Source of the DNA: Polynucleobacter meluiroseus
GTDB taxonomy: Bacteria > Bacteroidota > Bacteroidia > Flavobacteriales_D > Crocinitomicaceae
Direction of reading: 5' to 3'
DNA: 7,566 nt
NCBI GenBank assembly: GCA_943328715.2
Contig: CALQBB020000031.1
Coordinates: 1-7,566 of the forward strand
The translations under genes and the position numbers were made by a program. The notes below the pieces were generated by a model. It made no database searches, had not been told where the DNA came from, and was given only the letters and a program-made list of their open reading frames with translations. How positions within the stretch are numbered: the stretch's first letter is position 1; each line of letters opens with the position of its first letter. Shown here one piece after another: positions 1 to 5,961 of the stretch.

Positions 1-75
1 ATTCTATTTGATCAGGAAAAAGACGCGCAACATGAAGCAGCCTTTACCGTGAAGAAATACACAAGAAAAGCTTAA
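1..75 (+). CDS. C-terminal end of an unidentified protein (partial)
   Basis: An open frame runs from the first base to a TAA stop at 73-75 and gives 24 residues ending in FTVKKYTRKA. The start and most of the gene lie outside the window. The tail is short, charged and lysine-rich, and I do not recognise the family from it. The reading as a real gene rests on the clean in-frame stop and on its tail-to-tail packing with rsmE: the bases TTAA at 72-75 supply both stop codons. No terminator hairpin separates the two genes. A chance open frame of 24 codons cannot be excluded. Confidence 0.5.
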   Translation: MLFDQEKDAQHEAAFTVKKYTRKA

Positions 76-755
76 ATCAAACTTAATTTCATCACCGAAC
101 TAAGTGCTGCCGTTTCCGTTCTTAGCCTAAAATCACTGAGGCTTACTGCTTCATATCCATTTTGTAGAGCGATGCTCACTTCATTTTCTGAAAAATCTCC
201 TTCAGGTCCAATTAAGAACACCCTCGATTCCGAAAGTGCCGCTAACTCAAGCTTCGTTGCTGGGTAACAATGTCCGATGTATCCATCAGGATGCTCCTCA
301 ACAAAGGACTTAAATGGAATGATTTCCGAGATTTCAGGTAGGTAATAGCGTTTAGATTGTTTCATCGCGGAGATAGCAATTTTCTCTAAACGATCTAATT
401 TCAATTGTCCTCGTTCGTTGTGATCACATTTGAGAAAAGTAAGTTTACTTAAGCCAATTTCTGTAGCTTTCTCCACTAGCCATTCCATGCGATCCATGTT
501 CTTGGTAGGCGCCAAGGCTAAATGGATCTCCTGTTTAGCAGGTGGATAAAATTCAGAACTGAGTATTCGTAATCTACATTTTTTAGGATGATCGTCATCA
601 ATTTCAGCTATAGCGGAAAGCCCTTTGCCATTTAGTAATTCCACTTTTGAACCCTGCTTCAAGCGAAGAACACGCACACAATGTTTAGATTCTTCCTCCG
701 AGAGCGTATACTCAAGGCTACTATTCGTGATTTCTGGTGCGTAGAATAGATGCAT
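72..755 (-). CDS. rsmE: 16S rRNA (uracil1498-N3)-methyltransferase RsmE
   Basis: RsmE is a cytoplasmic SPOUT-class enzyme that uses S-adenosylmethionine to methylate N3 of U1498 in helix 44 of 16S rRNA, acting on the assembled small subunit. The 227 residues are close to the usual 230-250. Residues 1-70 fit the N-terminal PUA-like RNA-binding domain, with the typical ESKHCVRVLRLKQG segment at 22-35. The SPOUT knot follows: PTKNMDRMEWLVEKATEIG at 83-101, the MKQSKR element at 131-136, the cofactor loop IGPEGDFSENE at 182-192, and LRTETAA at 211-217. All the hallmark motifs are present, so the protein should be active. The ATG overlaps the holA stop by one base (TAATG), which suggests translational coupling as the last gene of the operon. 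Its stop overlaps that of the convergent gene at 1-75. Function is known from the family; activity here is inferred. Confidence 0.95.
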   Translation of the reverse strand: MHLFYAPEITNSSLEYTLSEEESKHCVRVLRLKQGSKVELLNGKGLSAIAEIDDDHPKKCRLRILSSEFYPPAKQEIHLALAPTKNMDRMEWLVEKATEIGLSKLTFLKCDHNERGQLKLDRLEKIAISAMKQSKRYYLPEISEIIPFKSFVEEHPDGYIGHCYPATKLELAALSESRVFLIGPEGDFSENEVSIALQNGYEAVSLSDFRLRTETAALSSVMKLSLI

Positions 756-1753
756 TAGTGAAGGATTTGATAGGTCAATTCTTTTAATAATTCGCCTTGA
801 CTCATACTTGAATTCCCGACACCTTTCGATTTTAAATCAAAGCGATGCAATAATTCAATCGCCGCTGCAATTTTCCTCGGATCATATTGGTTTTTTGCTT
901 GTAGTAATTCCCCTGCGACGAATGGATGCACTCCGATTGTTTGAGCGACGGCTTCCCTCGATTTATTCGGCAAGAAATGGATGCGCATGATTTGAGAGAA
1001 AAACTTAAACAAATTTGAAATAATCACAGTTAAATCAGCTGCTTTTGGATTGTACTCAAAATACTGAATGATTTTAAACGCTTTTTCTGTATTTCTTGCC
1101 GAAATGGCATTGACAAATTCAAAGACATTGTAATCTTTTGAAATTCCGATATTTAATTCGATGTGTGTTTCATCAATCGTAGTTCCTACAGGTAGAAGAA
1201 TCGCTAATTTTTCTAATTCCTTGACAATTCGACCCAAATCTGTCCCTAAAAACTCAGCTAAAAGCATACTCGCTTTGGAATTAATTCCAAATCCCGTAGA
1301 CTTCACGTACTGTTGTATCCAATCGGCTAATTGATATTCTCTGACTTTATCCGATTTGAAAACAGTTCCATTCTTCGCAAATGACTTCAGTATTTTTTTG
1401 CGGGCATCAAAGGTTTTATACTTGTAGCAAATCACAAAAATCGTTGTGTCCGAAGGATGTTCAACGTATTGCTCTAATCCATCTATGTTTTTGAAATCCT
1501 GCGCTTCCTTCAGCACCACAAGACGTTTTTCGGACATCATTGGATATGCTTTCAACTCACTTATTAAGGATAAAAGTTCAGCATCTTTTCCATAGAGAAT
1601 GGTTTGATTAAAATCTCTTTCATGTTCCTCCATGGCATGTTCCATGATGGCGTCAGAAAGCAAGTCTATAAAGTATGCCTCCTCCCCATGTAGGAAGTAC
1701 ATTTTCTCAAACTTTTTATTCTTAATATCCTTAAGGAGGAGTTTGTGATCCAT
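755..1753 (-). CDS. holA: DNA polymerase III subunit delta
   Basis: The delta subunit is the clamp-loader component that opens the beta sliding clamp so that it can be placed on primed DNA. The 332 residues match the family length of about 330-345. The N-terminal AAA+-like domain starts with the characteristic YFLHGEEAYFID segment at residues 19-30, where the degenerate P-loop region of delta lies. Next come the conserved ELKAYPMMSEKRLVVLKEA stretch at 66-84 and the domain II segment GTDLGRIVKELEKLAILL at 170-187. The remainder, with YNVFEFVNAI at 208-217 and SQGELLKELTYQIL at 318-331, fits the C-terminal collar domain. Delta does not hydrolyse ATP, so lack of a good Walker A is expected. The start ATG overlaps the pepT stop by one base, and its own stop overlaps the rsmE start in the same way. 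Assignment rests on overall pattern and length. Confidence 0.92.
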   Translation of the reverse strand: MDHKLLLKDIKNKKFEKMYFLHGEEAYFIDLLSDAIMEHAMEEHERDFNQTILYGKDAELLSLISELKAYPMMSEKRLVVLKEAQDFKNIDGLEQYVEHPSDTTIFVICYKYKTFDARKKILKSFAKNGTVFKSDKVREYQLADWIQQYVKSTGFGINSKASMLLAEFLGTDLGRIVKELEKLAILLPVGTTIDETHIELNIGISKDYNVFEFVNAISARNTEKAFKIIQYFEYNPKAADLTVIISNLFKFFSQIMRIHFLPNKSREAVAQTIGVHPFVAGELLQAKNQYDPRKIAAAIELLHRFDLKSKGVGNSSMSQGELLKELTYQILH

Positions 1754-2997
1754 TACTGATGTTTTTCCCAGATTTGACTCAATTCCACAAGTGTATCAAC
1801 TGCCTTTTGCATATCTTGAATACTTACATATTCATGGCGAGAATGTATCGCCATTTCTCCTGTAAAGATATTTGGACAAGGCAATCCCATAAAAGATAAC
1901 CTTGAACCATCTGTTCCACCACGAATAATGGCACGATTCGGTTCAATGCCTGCTTTTTTCATTGCTTCTACTGCATAATCCGTCACAAAAGGTAAGTCTT
2001 GTAGGATTTCCTTCATATTTCGATACTGTTCAAACACATCAAAATCGATGGAAGAACCAGGATGTGCTGCCACAACCGAATCTGCCATCTCTTTCAATCG
2101 TTGTTCATAGACAGCCAATTTTGACGTGTCGTGATCGCGAATGATGAATTGCACTGTTGTGGATTCTAGTCCACCTTCAATGGAAACCGGATGAACAAAT
2201 CCTTCGCGGCCGGATGTTGTTTCTGGCGACCAAGAGTCCTTCGGTAAAGCATCAATTAACGAAGCAGCCAATTTCATGGAATGAACCATTTTATTTTTTG
2301 CGTATCCAGGATGCGCACTGACACCATGAAAGGTAATTTTCACCCCGTCAGCAGAAAATGTTTCATCTTCAATATCTCCCAAAGGACCACCGTCCAATGT
2401 ATAGCCATAGTCCGCATTTAATTTTTTCATGTCTAAGTGCTCCACTCCTCTTCCCACTTCTTCATCTGGAGTGAATAGAATGCGAATTGGACCATGTTTT
2501 ACTTGCGGATTCTGTTGAATGAACTGAGCGAAGTCCATAATAATGGCAATTCCTGCTTTGTCATCAGCGCCTAAAAGTGTTAATCCACTCGCTGTAATCA
2601 GGTCATCTCCAATTTTGGAGGCGAGATAGCGGTGTTTCTCTGTCGTAATAACTTGTGCGGTATCATCTGGAAGAACAATGGGGTCTCCGGTGTACTTTCT
2701 ATGTACAATCGGCTTGACGTTTGTCCCGCTGCAATCAGGTGCCGTGTCCATGTGTGAGCAAAAACAGATTGTTGGAAGATCCGTACGATTAGAATTTGAT
2801 GGGAGTGTTGCAAAAACATATCCCCATTCATCCATTTCCGCATCAAGAACACCTAAATGCTGCAATTCATCGACAAGTACTCTACCCAAATCCTTTTGTT
2901 TTTCAGATGAGGGGAAACTTGTTGAGTTTGGATCAGCAGTGGTATCTATTTGAACGTAGCGTAAAAAACGCTCTTCAACGGAGTATGTATAGGACAT
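1753..2997 (-). CDS. pepT: Peptidase T (tripeptide aminopeptidase, M20B)
   Basis: PepT is a cytoplasmic di-zinc aminopeptidase that removes the N-terminal residue from tripeptides, serving peptide turnover and nutrition. The 414 residues are close to the 408-410 of characterised enzymes. Visible motifs are SHMDTAPD at 81-88 (metal ligand H82, catalytic-region D84), LLGADDKAG at 141-149 (bridging Asp D145 or D146), LFTPDEEVGRG at 174-184 (general base E179, ligand E180), YTLDGGPLG at 199-207 (ligand D202) and IHSRHEY near the C-terminus (ligand most likely H385). The dimerisation or lid domain with FHGVSAHPG at 223-231 sits in the usual place, as does IRGGTDGSRLSF at 358-369. The metal site therefore looks intact. 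The gene lies 49 bp after the SirB1-like gene, with a TATTTTTG element 13 nt before the ATG, so it may be transcribed both from its own promoter and from upstream. Its stop overlaps the holA start. Confidence 0.96.
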   Translation of the reverse strand: MSYTYSVEERFLRYVQIDTTADPNSTSFPSSEKQKDLGRVLVDELQHLGVLDAEMDEWGYVFATLPSNSNRTDLPTICFCSHMDTAPDCSGTNVKPIVHRKYTGDPIVLPDDTAQVITTEKHRYLASKIGDDLITASGLTLLGADDKAGIAIIMDFAQFIQQNPQVKHGPIRILFTPDEEVGRGVEHLDMKKLNADYGYTLDGGPLGDIEDETFSADGVKITFHGVSAHPGYAKNKMVHSMKLAASLIDALPKDSWSPETTSGREGFVHPVSIEGGLESTTVQFIIRDHDTSKLAVYEQRLKEMADSVVAAHPGSSIDFDVFEQYRNMKEILQDLPFVTDYAVEAMKKAGIEPNRAIIRGGTDGSRLSFMGLPCPNIFTGEMAIHSRHEYVSIQDMQKAVDTLVELSQIWEKHQ

Positions 2998-3010
2998 ATT
3001 TTCTTTTATC

Positions 3011-3018
3011 CAAAAATA
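3011..3018 (-). promoter_or_regulatory. Candidate -7 promoter element before pepT
   Basis: The - strand reads TATTTTTG, an exact match to the Bacteroidota -7 consensus TAnnTTTG, ending 13 nt before the pepT ATG. I see no clear TTG at the usual -33 spacing. The match is short and the region AT-rich, so chance is possible. If real, it would give pepT-holA-rsmE a promoter independent of the upstream gene, with a leader of under about 10 nt. Confidence 0.4.
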
Positions 3019-3046
3019 GCAAGAATCGCCAAAAGATAGGATACGC

Positions 3047-3922
3047 TTAAGAAACTAATTCTCTCAATGTTTTCAACTCTTCTACCTTTTCAATATTGCC
3101 GACTTGTTGAAAGGATGAGATTAAATTGGTGAGCATACGTTTGATGACTGAGGTATTCGAACAAGGCTCAAAATACTCTCGGTGATGATTTAAATTTAAT
3201 CCATTTAAAAAATCCTTGATTTCATTTGTGTCAAAAATACTTCCTTTAGAAAACGCGTTGATGTAAAAAAGAACACCGAATTCATTTTGTTCATTGATGA
3301 CGAAGCTAGAATACTTGGCGTCCATATATGCTAAAACGAAGTGATTCGGCAAATTGACACCATAGATAGGCAAATCTAAGGATTGTGCGACGATGCTATA
3401 TATCAAGCATAAGCTCAATGGATTTCCTTTTTTGGATTCGAGCACTGTGTTAATGTATGAATTAACCGATGAATGGAAATTCTTGTTGTCGCCTTGAAAA
3501 TGATGAAGGCCAAAAAAGACTCTGTTAAAGATTTTCACCTGCTCAAAAGCTGTTTGATTGTCATTTAATTCCAGCCAAATGTCTCGACGTATCATTGCCA
3601 AGGTCTCGTGGATTTTATGTTCATCCAAGCCCGGGTATTGATACTTCGCAATAATGATGGAGCCTTGAAGTAAGTCTTTTTCCGGCGATTGAACCCATGC
3701 CGTTAATTTGGATTTCACTTCTTCAAATTGAATATCGTGAATGATTGATTCAATTCTATTCTGAAAAAGTAATCCGTAGTAATCTGTCTCCCAAGAATTT
3801 TCCAAATATGGGATGGCTTCGGAACCAATTTTCACTAATTGGTCACGCACATGTTCAATGACCGACTCATCTGGGTCGTCGATGAGTTGTACTAAAGCTT
3901 GAATAGATGTAGTGACATGCAT
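3047..3922 (-). CDS. SirB1/transglutaminase-like family protein
   Basis: The 291-residue product resembles the SirB1 family (Transglut_core2), widespread bacterial proteins of unknown biochemical role. The N-terminus has the family's typical opening, IQALVQLIDDPDESVIEHVRDQL at residues 7-29, which looks like an alpha-helical repeat. The core is the stretch at 154-199 with YINTVLESKKGNPLSLCLIY and then DLPIYGVNLPNHFVLAY. In true transglutaminases a Cys nucleophile sits at the start of this helix and a His in the final strand; H194 fits the His, but the only nearby Cys is C172 and I cannot show that it aligns. Catalysis is therefore unproven. I chose the ATG at 3922 because the DDPDE opening usually falls close to the N-terminus; the frame stays open to a TTG at 3982, which would add 20 residues unlike the family. 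It is probably the first gene of the operon, 49 bp before pepT. Confidence 0.8.
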   Translation of the reverse strand: MHVTTSIQALVQLIDDPDESVIEHVRDQLVKIGSEAIPYLENSWETDYYGLLFQNRIESIIHDIQFEEVKSKLTAWVQSPEKDLLQGSIIIAKYQYPGLDEHKIHETLAMIRRDIWLELNDNQTAFEQVKIFNRVFFGLHHFQGDNKNFHSSVNSYINTVLESKKGNPLSLCLIYSIVAQSLDLPIYGVNLPNHFVLAYMDAKYSSFVINEQNEFGVLFYINAFSKGSIFDTNEIKDFLNGLNLNHHREYFEPCSNTSVIKRMLTNLISSFQQVGNIEKVEELKTLRELVS

Positions 3923-3929
3923 ACGTGGA

Positions 3930-3937
3930 CAAATATA
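3930..3937 (-). promoter_or_regulatory. Candidate -7 promoter element before the SirB1-like gene
   Basis: The - strand reads TATATTTG, an exact TAnnTTTG match, ending 7 nt before the ATG at 3922. Transcription from it would begin almost at the start codon and give a nearly leaderless mRNA. It would also exclude the upstream TTG start at 3982. A weaker alternative lies further upstream at 3980-3988 (TATCCTTTG, one base too long), with a TTG at 4008-4010 about 18 nt before it; that one would leave a leader of about 50 nt. I cannot decide between them. Confidence 0.35.
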
Positions 3938-4049
3938 TTCCGTAGATGCTTGTCGAAATTTACCAATCAAGATCTTTATCAAAGGATAAATGTTAATTTT
4001 TATGAAACAAATTGATAAAATGCCCGTTAGACCTACACAATTACTGAAT

Positions 4050-4057
4050 TAACTTTG
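4050..4057 (+). promoter_or_regulatory. Candidate -7 promoter element before the hairpin
   Basis: TAACTTTG matches TAnnTTTG. The region 19-23 bases upstream has GTTAG rather than a TTG, so the -33 half is weak. If it is used, transcription would begin about 4062-4066 and run straight into the terminator-like hairpin at 4073-4101, producing a very short RNA or an attenuated leader for the lipoprotein gene. A single eight-base match in AT-rich DNA is weak evidence. Confidence 0.25.
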
Positions 4058-4072
4058 CTACAGGTTGATTTT

Positions 4073-4101
4073 AAAGAGGCTCTTTATGGGCCTCTTTTTT
4101 T
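4073..4101 (+). terminator. Rho-independent terminator-like hairpin
   Basis: AAAGAGGC at 4073-4080 pairs perfectly with GCCTCTTT at 4090-4097 around a 9-base loop, and the 3' arm runs into a T tract that ends at 4101. This is the classic + strand intrinsic terminator shape. On the - strand the hairpin is followed by TAAAATC, so it works less well in that direction, although it might partly stop read-through from the hutG-like gene. No recognisable + strand gene lies before it: the flanking gene upstream is divergent. It therefore ends a small unannotated RNA, acts as a leader attenuator, or blocks antisense transcription. Confidence 0.65.
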
Positions 4102-4108
4102 ATATTTG
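4101..4108 (+). promoter_or_regulatory. Candidate -7 promoter element of the lipoprotein gene
   Basis: TATATTTG is an exact match to TAnnTTTG and ends 13 nt before the ATG at 4122, the same distance as for pepT. The expected -33 position falls inside the hairpin at 4073-4101, where no TTG is seen. Transcription from here would give a leader of under about 10 nt and would bypass the hairpin. Confidence 0.45.
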
Positions 4109-4121
4109 TTAAAAGTCAAGC

Positions 4122-4490
4122 ATGAAAATCACCTTATTATCCCTCCTTATTCTTCTTAGCGGTATTTCTTGCCAGACAAATCCATGTAAAATGACAGCGG
4201 ATGAATTTGAGGTGAAAGGCTCATATTTAGGAAAAGTTCATCTCTCAAAGAAGGAAGCTTGTCCGGTTTACATAACCATTGAAGGCGTTTTTAGCAAATC
4301 AAGTATTGTTGATTTTCACACGGTCTATCCTATCAATCTAGAAAAGCAATTCAAAAGAGACGGAATCTATATCCGATTTAACTATACAGTAAGTAGAGCT
4401 ATGAGTCCTGAGGGATGCACAACAGATGGAGTTGTCAGTCTTGAAAATGTAGAAAAAGCGAAAGCTACGGAAGGAACTAAATTCCAGTAA
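4122..4490 (+). CDS. Small predicted lipoprotein of unknown function
   Basis: The 122-residue product starts with a lipoprotein-type signal: one Lys at position 2, a hydrophobic run LLSLLILL at 5-12, then SGISC with the likely lipidated Cys at 17. The lipobox is imperfect, with Gly at -3 and Ile at -2. The mature part holds three more Cys (C22, C47, C99). Alternating hydrophobic strands such as CPVYITIEGVF, SIVDFHTVYPINL and IYIRFNYTV suggest a small all-beta domain. A segment of the form YP-N-L-x3-F-K-x-DG at about 70-82 reminds me of small secreted Bacteroidota proteins, but I cannot name a family. The predicted location is the periplasmic face of the inner or outer membrane. It is monocistronic, with a promoter element just upstream and a hairpin before that. 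Its last 14 bp overlap the end of the convergent hutG-like gene, and no terminator is visible between them. Confidence 0.75.
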   Translation: MKITLLSLLILLSGISCQTNPCKMTADEFEVKGSYLGKVHLSKKEACPVYITIEGVFSKSSIVDFHTVYPINLEKQFKRDGIYIRFNYTVSRAMSPEGCTTDGVVSLENVEKAKATEGTKFQ

Positions 4491-5436
4491 AATCTCGTAC
4501 GAGGTAACTCAAGGCTTTTCCGACGATCAACGAATCTGTTTCGGTAATGGGAGCTGCCTCCGTCAAATTTAAATAAGCTAAAAGCTTTTGAGTTTTCACG
4601 AAATGATGGGTAAACTGTCGGGCTTGATCCAATGTCCAGCCACTTGGGGACAGCGCACTACTCGGCATGTACGCAATAGAATCCATGTCGATTTCTAGTC
4701 CAACTTGTGTATCCGTATGGAAATGGCGAAGAATGTTCGTTAGATCGTCTAATAAATTTCTTTGTTGAAACAGGTATGACTCATAATACGAATGGAATAT
4801 TTGATCACTCTTCAAGGCCTCACGAATGAATGCGTTGTTATATCCTTCATGTAAACCGAGAACGGAATAATGTAGCAACACACCTTCTTCCATCGCGGTT
4901 GAAAAAGAATTTCCGCTGTGACGAACATCCGTTGAACGTAGGTCCGCATGGGCATCAAGGTTAATAACCGCTAATTTTTTATGCTTGGCAGCCCAGCGCA
5001 TTATGGCTAAAGCATTATTATGTCCACCACCAACGAAGATAGGTATCTGACTAGCGTTGACGTAGGCATCTAAAATCTGTTCTAAAAAAGAATCTAACTC
5101 AGGAACTTTATCAGTCGATTGTCCCGGAAAACTTGGTTCCATTTCAACAACTTCACCCAACATAAACAAAGACTCCTTTGGATACTGATCGTGAACTTGC
5201 GAATTCAAGAACGACGTCACAAAAGCTGGAAAAGCAAATTGAGCCCCAATTCTGCCATTGTTCGCTAAAGGACCACAGCATTCCCGAATACCGATGATCA
5301 CATATTTCGCCTCAGAAAGAGATTGATTGAGTAGGTAGTCGCCCATTCGTATTTCACCTATTCGAGGACTATAGCTTTTTTGAATAAGGGAAGAATCCCA
5401 AGATTGAAAGGTGAAATTTGAATTATGACTGTTCAT
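4477..5436 (-). CDS. hutG: Formimidoylglutamase-like ureohydrolase (arginase family)
   Basis: This is a manganese-dependent ureohydrolase of the arginase/agmatinase/formimidoylglutamase superfamily. The likely reaction is hydrolysis of N-formimidoyl-L-glutamate to glutamate and formamide, the last step of one route of histidine degradation. The 319 residues are typical. The di-manganese ligands are all in place: H139 in GGGHNN, D161, H163 and D165 in NLDAHADLR, and D250 and D252 in EIDMDSI. The GGGH form (rather than the GGDH of arginases), the RHSGNSFS segment at 172-179, and the N-terminal GIRECCGPLANNGRIGA at 49-65 favour formimidoylglutamase over arginase or agmatinase. E293 lies where the late conserved Glu is expected. 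No other hut gene is in the window, so substrate is inferred. Its start overlaps the thioesterase stop by 14 bp, so the two are co-transcribed, and its end overlaps the lipoprotein gene. Confidence 0.85.
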   Translation of the reverse strand: MNSHNSNFTFQSWDSSLIQKSYSPRIGEIRMGDYLLNQSLSEAKYVIIGIRECCGPLANNGRIGAQFAFPAFVTSFLNSQVHDQYPKESLFMLGEVVEMEPSFPGQSTDKVPELDSFLEQILDAYVNASQIPIFVGGGHNNALAIMRWAAKHKKLAVINLDAHADLRSTDVRHSGNSFSTAMEEGVLLHYSVLGLHEGYNNAFIREALKSDQIFHSYYESYLFQQRNLLDDLTNILRHFHTDTQVGLEIDMDSIAYMPSSALSPSGWTLDQARQFTHHFVKTQKLLAYLNLTEAAPITETDSLIVGKALSYLVRDFTGI

Positions 5437-5848
5437 TTAGGAGAATGTTTAAAACAAATGTAGGGATTGGAATCGGTTTCATGGAGTTTGCATCAACAAA
5501 AACAAGCGTCGTTTCAGCATCATTTAATAAAACCCCATCCTCGTTCCAAACTTCGTATTGAAAATAAATGCGTGTGCCTTGAAATTTGGCAATGATTGTT
5601 CTGATTTCCAAAAGATCATCATATTTAGCTGCTTGGAGATAGCGGATATGGAATTCTGTAACTGGCAATAAAATTCCATTTTCTTCCAGAAGTTTATAAA
5701 CAATTCCTAATTCTCGAAGAGCTTCGACACGCGCAACCTCAAAATACTGGGCGTAATTTCCATAATAACAGAAGCCCATTTTGTCTGTTTCACTATATCG
5801 CACGCGCAGTTTTGTTGAAAACCTTCTTTTTGCGTTTTTTTCATTCAT
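5423..5848 (-). CDS. Acyl-CoA thioesterase (hotdog fold, 4HBT/YbgC-like)
   Basis: The 141-residue single hotdog-domain protein belongs to the 4-hydroxybenzoyl-CoA thioesterase group, which hydrolyses acyl-CoA thioesters in the cytoplasm. The signature lies at residues 16-45: RVRYSETDKMG, then CYYGNYAQYFEVARVEALRELG. D22 corresponds to the catalytic Asp of the D-x2-G motif. The position often occupied by His in YbgC-type enzymes is Tyr here (Y29), which I believe also occurs in other members. The second half, with strands such as LLEIRTIIAKFQGTRIYFQYEVW and AETTLVFVD, completes the fold. Chain-length preference cannot be read from the sequence. It is divergent from dnaA and overlaps the downstream hutG-like gene by 14 bp in another frame. 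A near-match promoter element, TAATTTCG, lies a few bases before the ATG on the - strand. Confidence 0.88.
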   Translation of the reverse strand: MNEKNAKRRFSTKLRVRYSETDKMGFCYYGNYAQYFEVARVEALRELGIVYKLLEENGILLPVTEFHIRYLQAAKYDDLLEIRTIIAKFQGTRIYFQYEVWNEDGVLLNDAETTLVFVDANSMKPIPIPTFVLNILLNEQS

Positions 5849-5922
5849 AGAACGAAATTAAAAAATCCATTGAATCTTTTGTAAATTGAGGGAAAGAATC
5901 GTAATTTAGCTAGGGCCTCAAG

Positions 5923-5948
5923 TATATTTTTAGAATATCGAAAATATA
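5923..5948. repeat. AT-only inverted repeat
   Basis: TATATTTT at 5923-5930 is mirrored exactly by AAAATATA at 5941-5948, with a 10-base spacer. It could be an operator half-site pair or simply a product of AT-rich composition. Confidence 0.4.
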
Positions 5949-5951
5949 TCC

Positions 5952-5961
5952 TTACATGTAA
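5952..5961. repeat. 10-bp palindrome TTACATGTAA
   Basis: The sequence TTACATGTAA is a perfect palindrome lying between the divergent thioesterase and dnaA genes, three bases after the inverted repeat at 5923-5948. The shape suits a dimeric regulator, but no regulator is known for it from this window. Confidence 0.4.

Noticed and set aside
1733..1739. Perfect AAGGAGG Shine-Dalgarno-like sequence on the + strand
   Set aside because: It lies inside the start of holA, which is on the other strand; no plausible + strand gene follows, and this lineage does not appear to use such sites.
3006..3014. TTATCCAAA, one base off the DnaA box
   Set aside because: It is single and isolated, lies between pepT and the SirB1-like gene, and has no clustered partners; expected by chance in AT-rich DNA.
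2598..3050. Open frames of 84-91 codons on both strands overlapping pepT
   Set aside because: pepT has intact motifs over the full length; the alternative frames show no recognisable domain and are shadows of its codon usage.
3923..3982. TTG-initiated 20-residue extension of the SirB1-like protein
   Set aside because: The extra residues do not resemble the family, the start codon is rare, and a promoter-like element lies within it.
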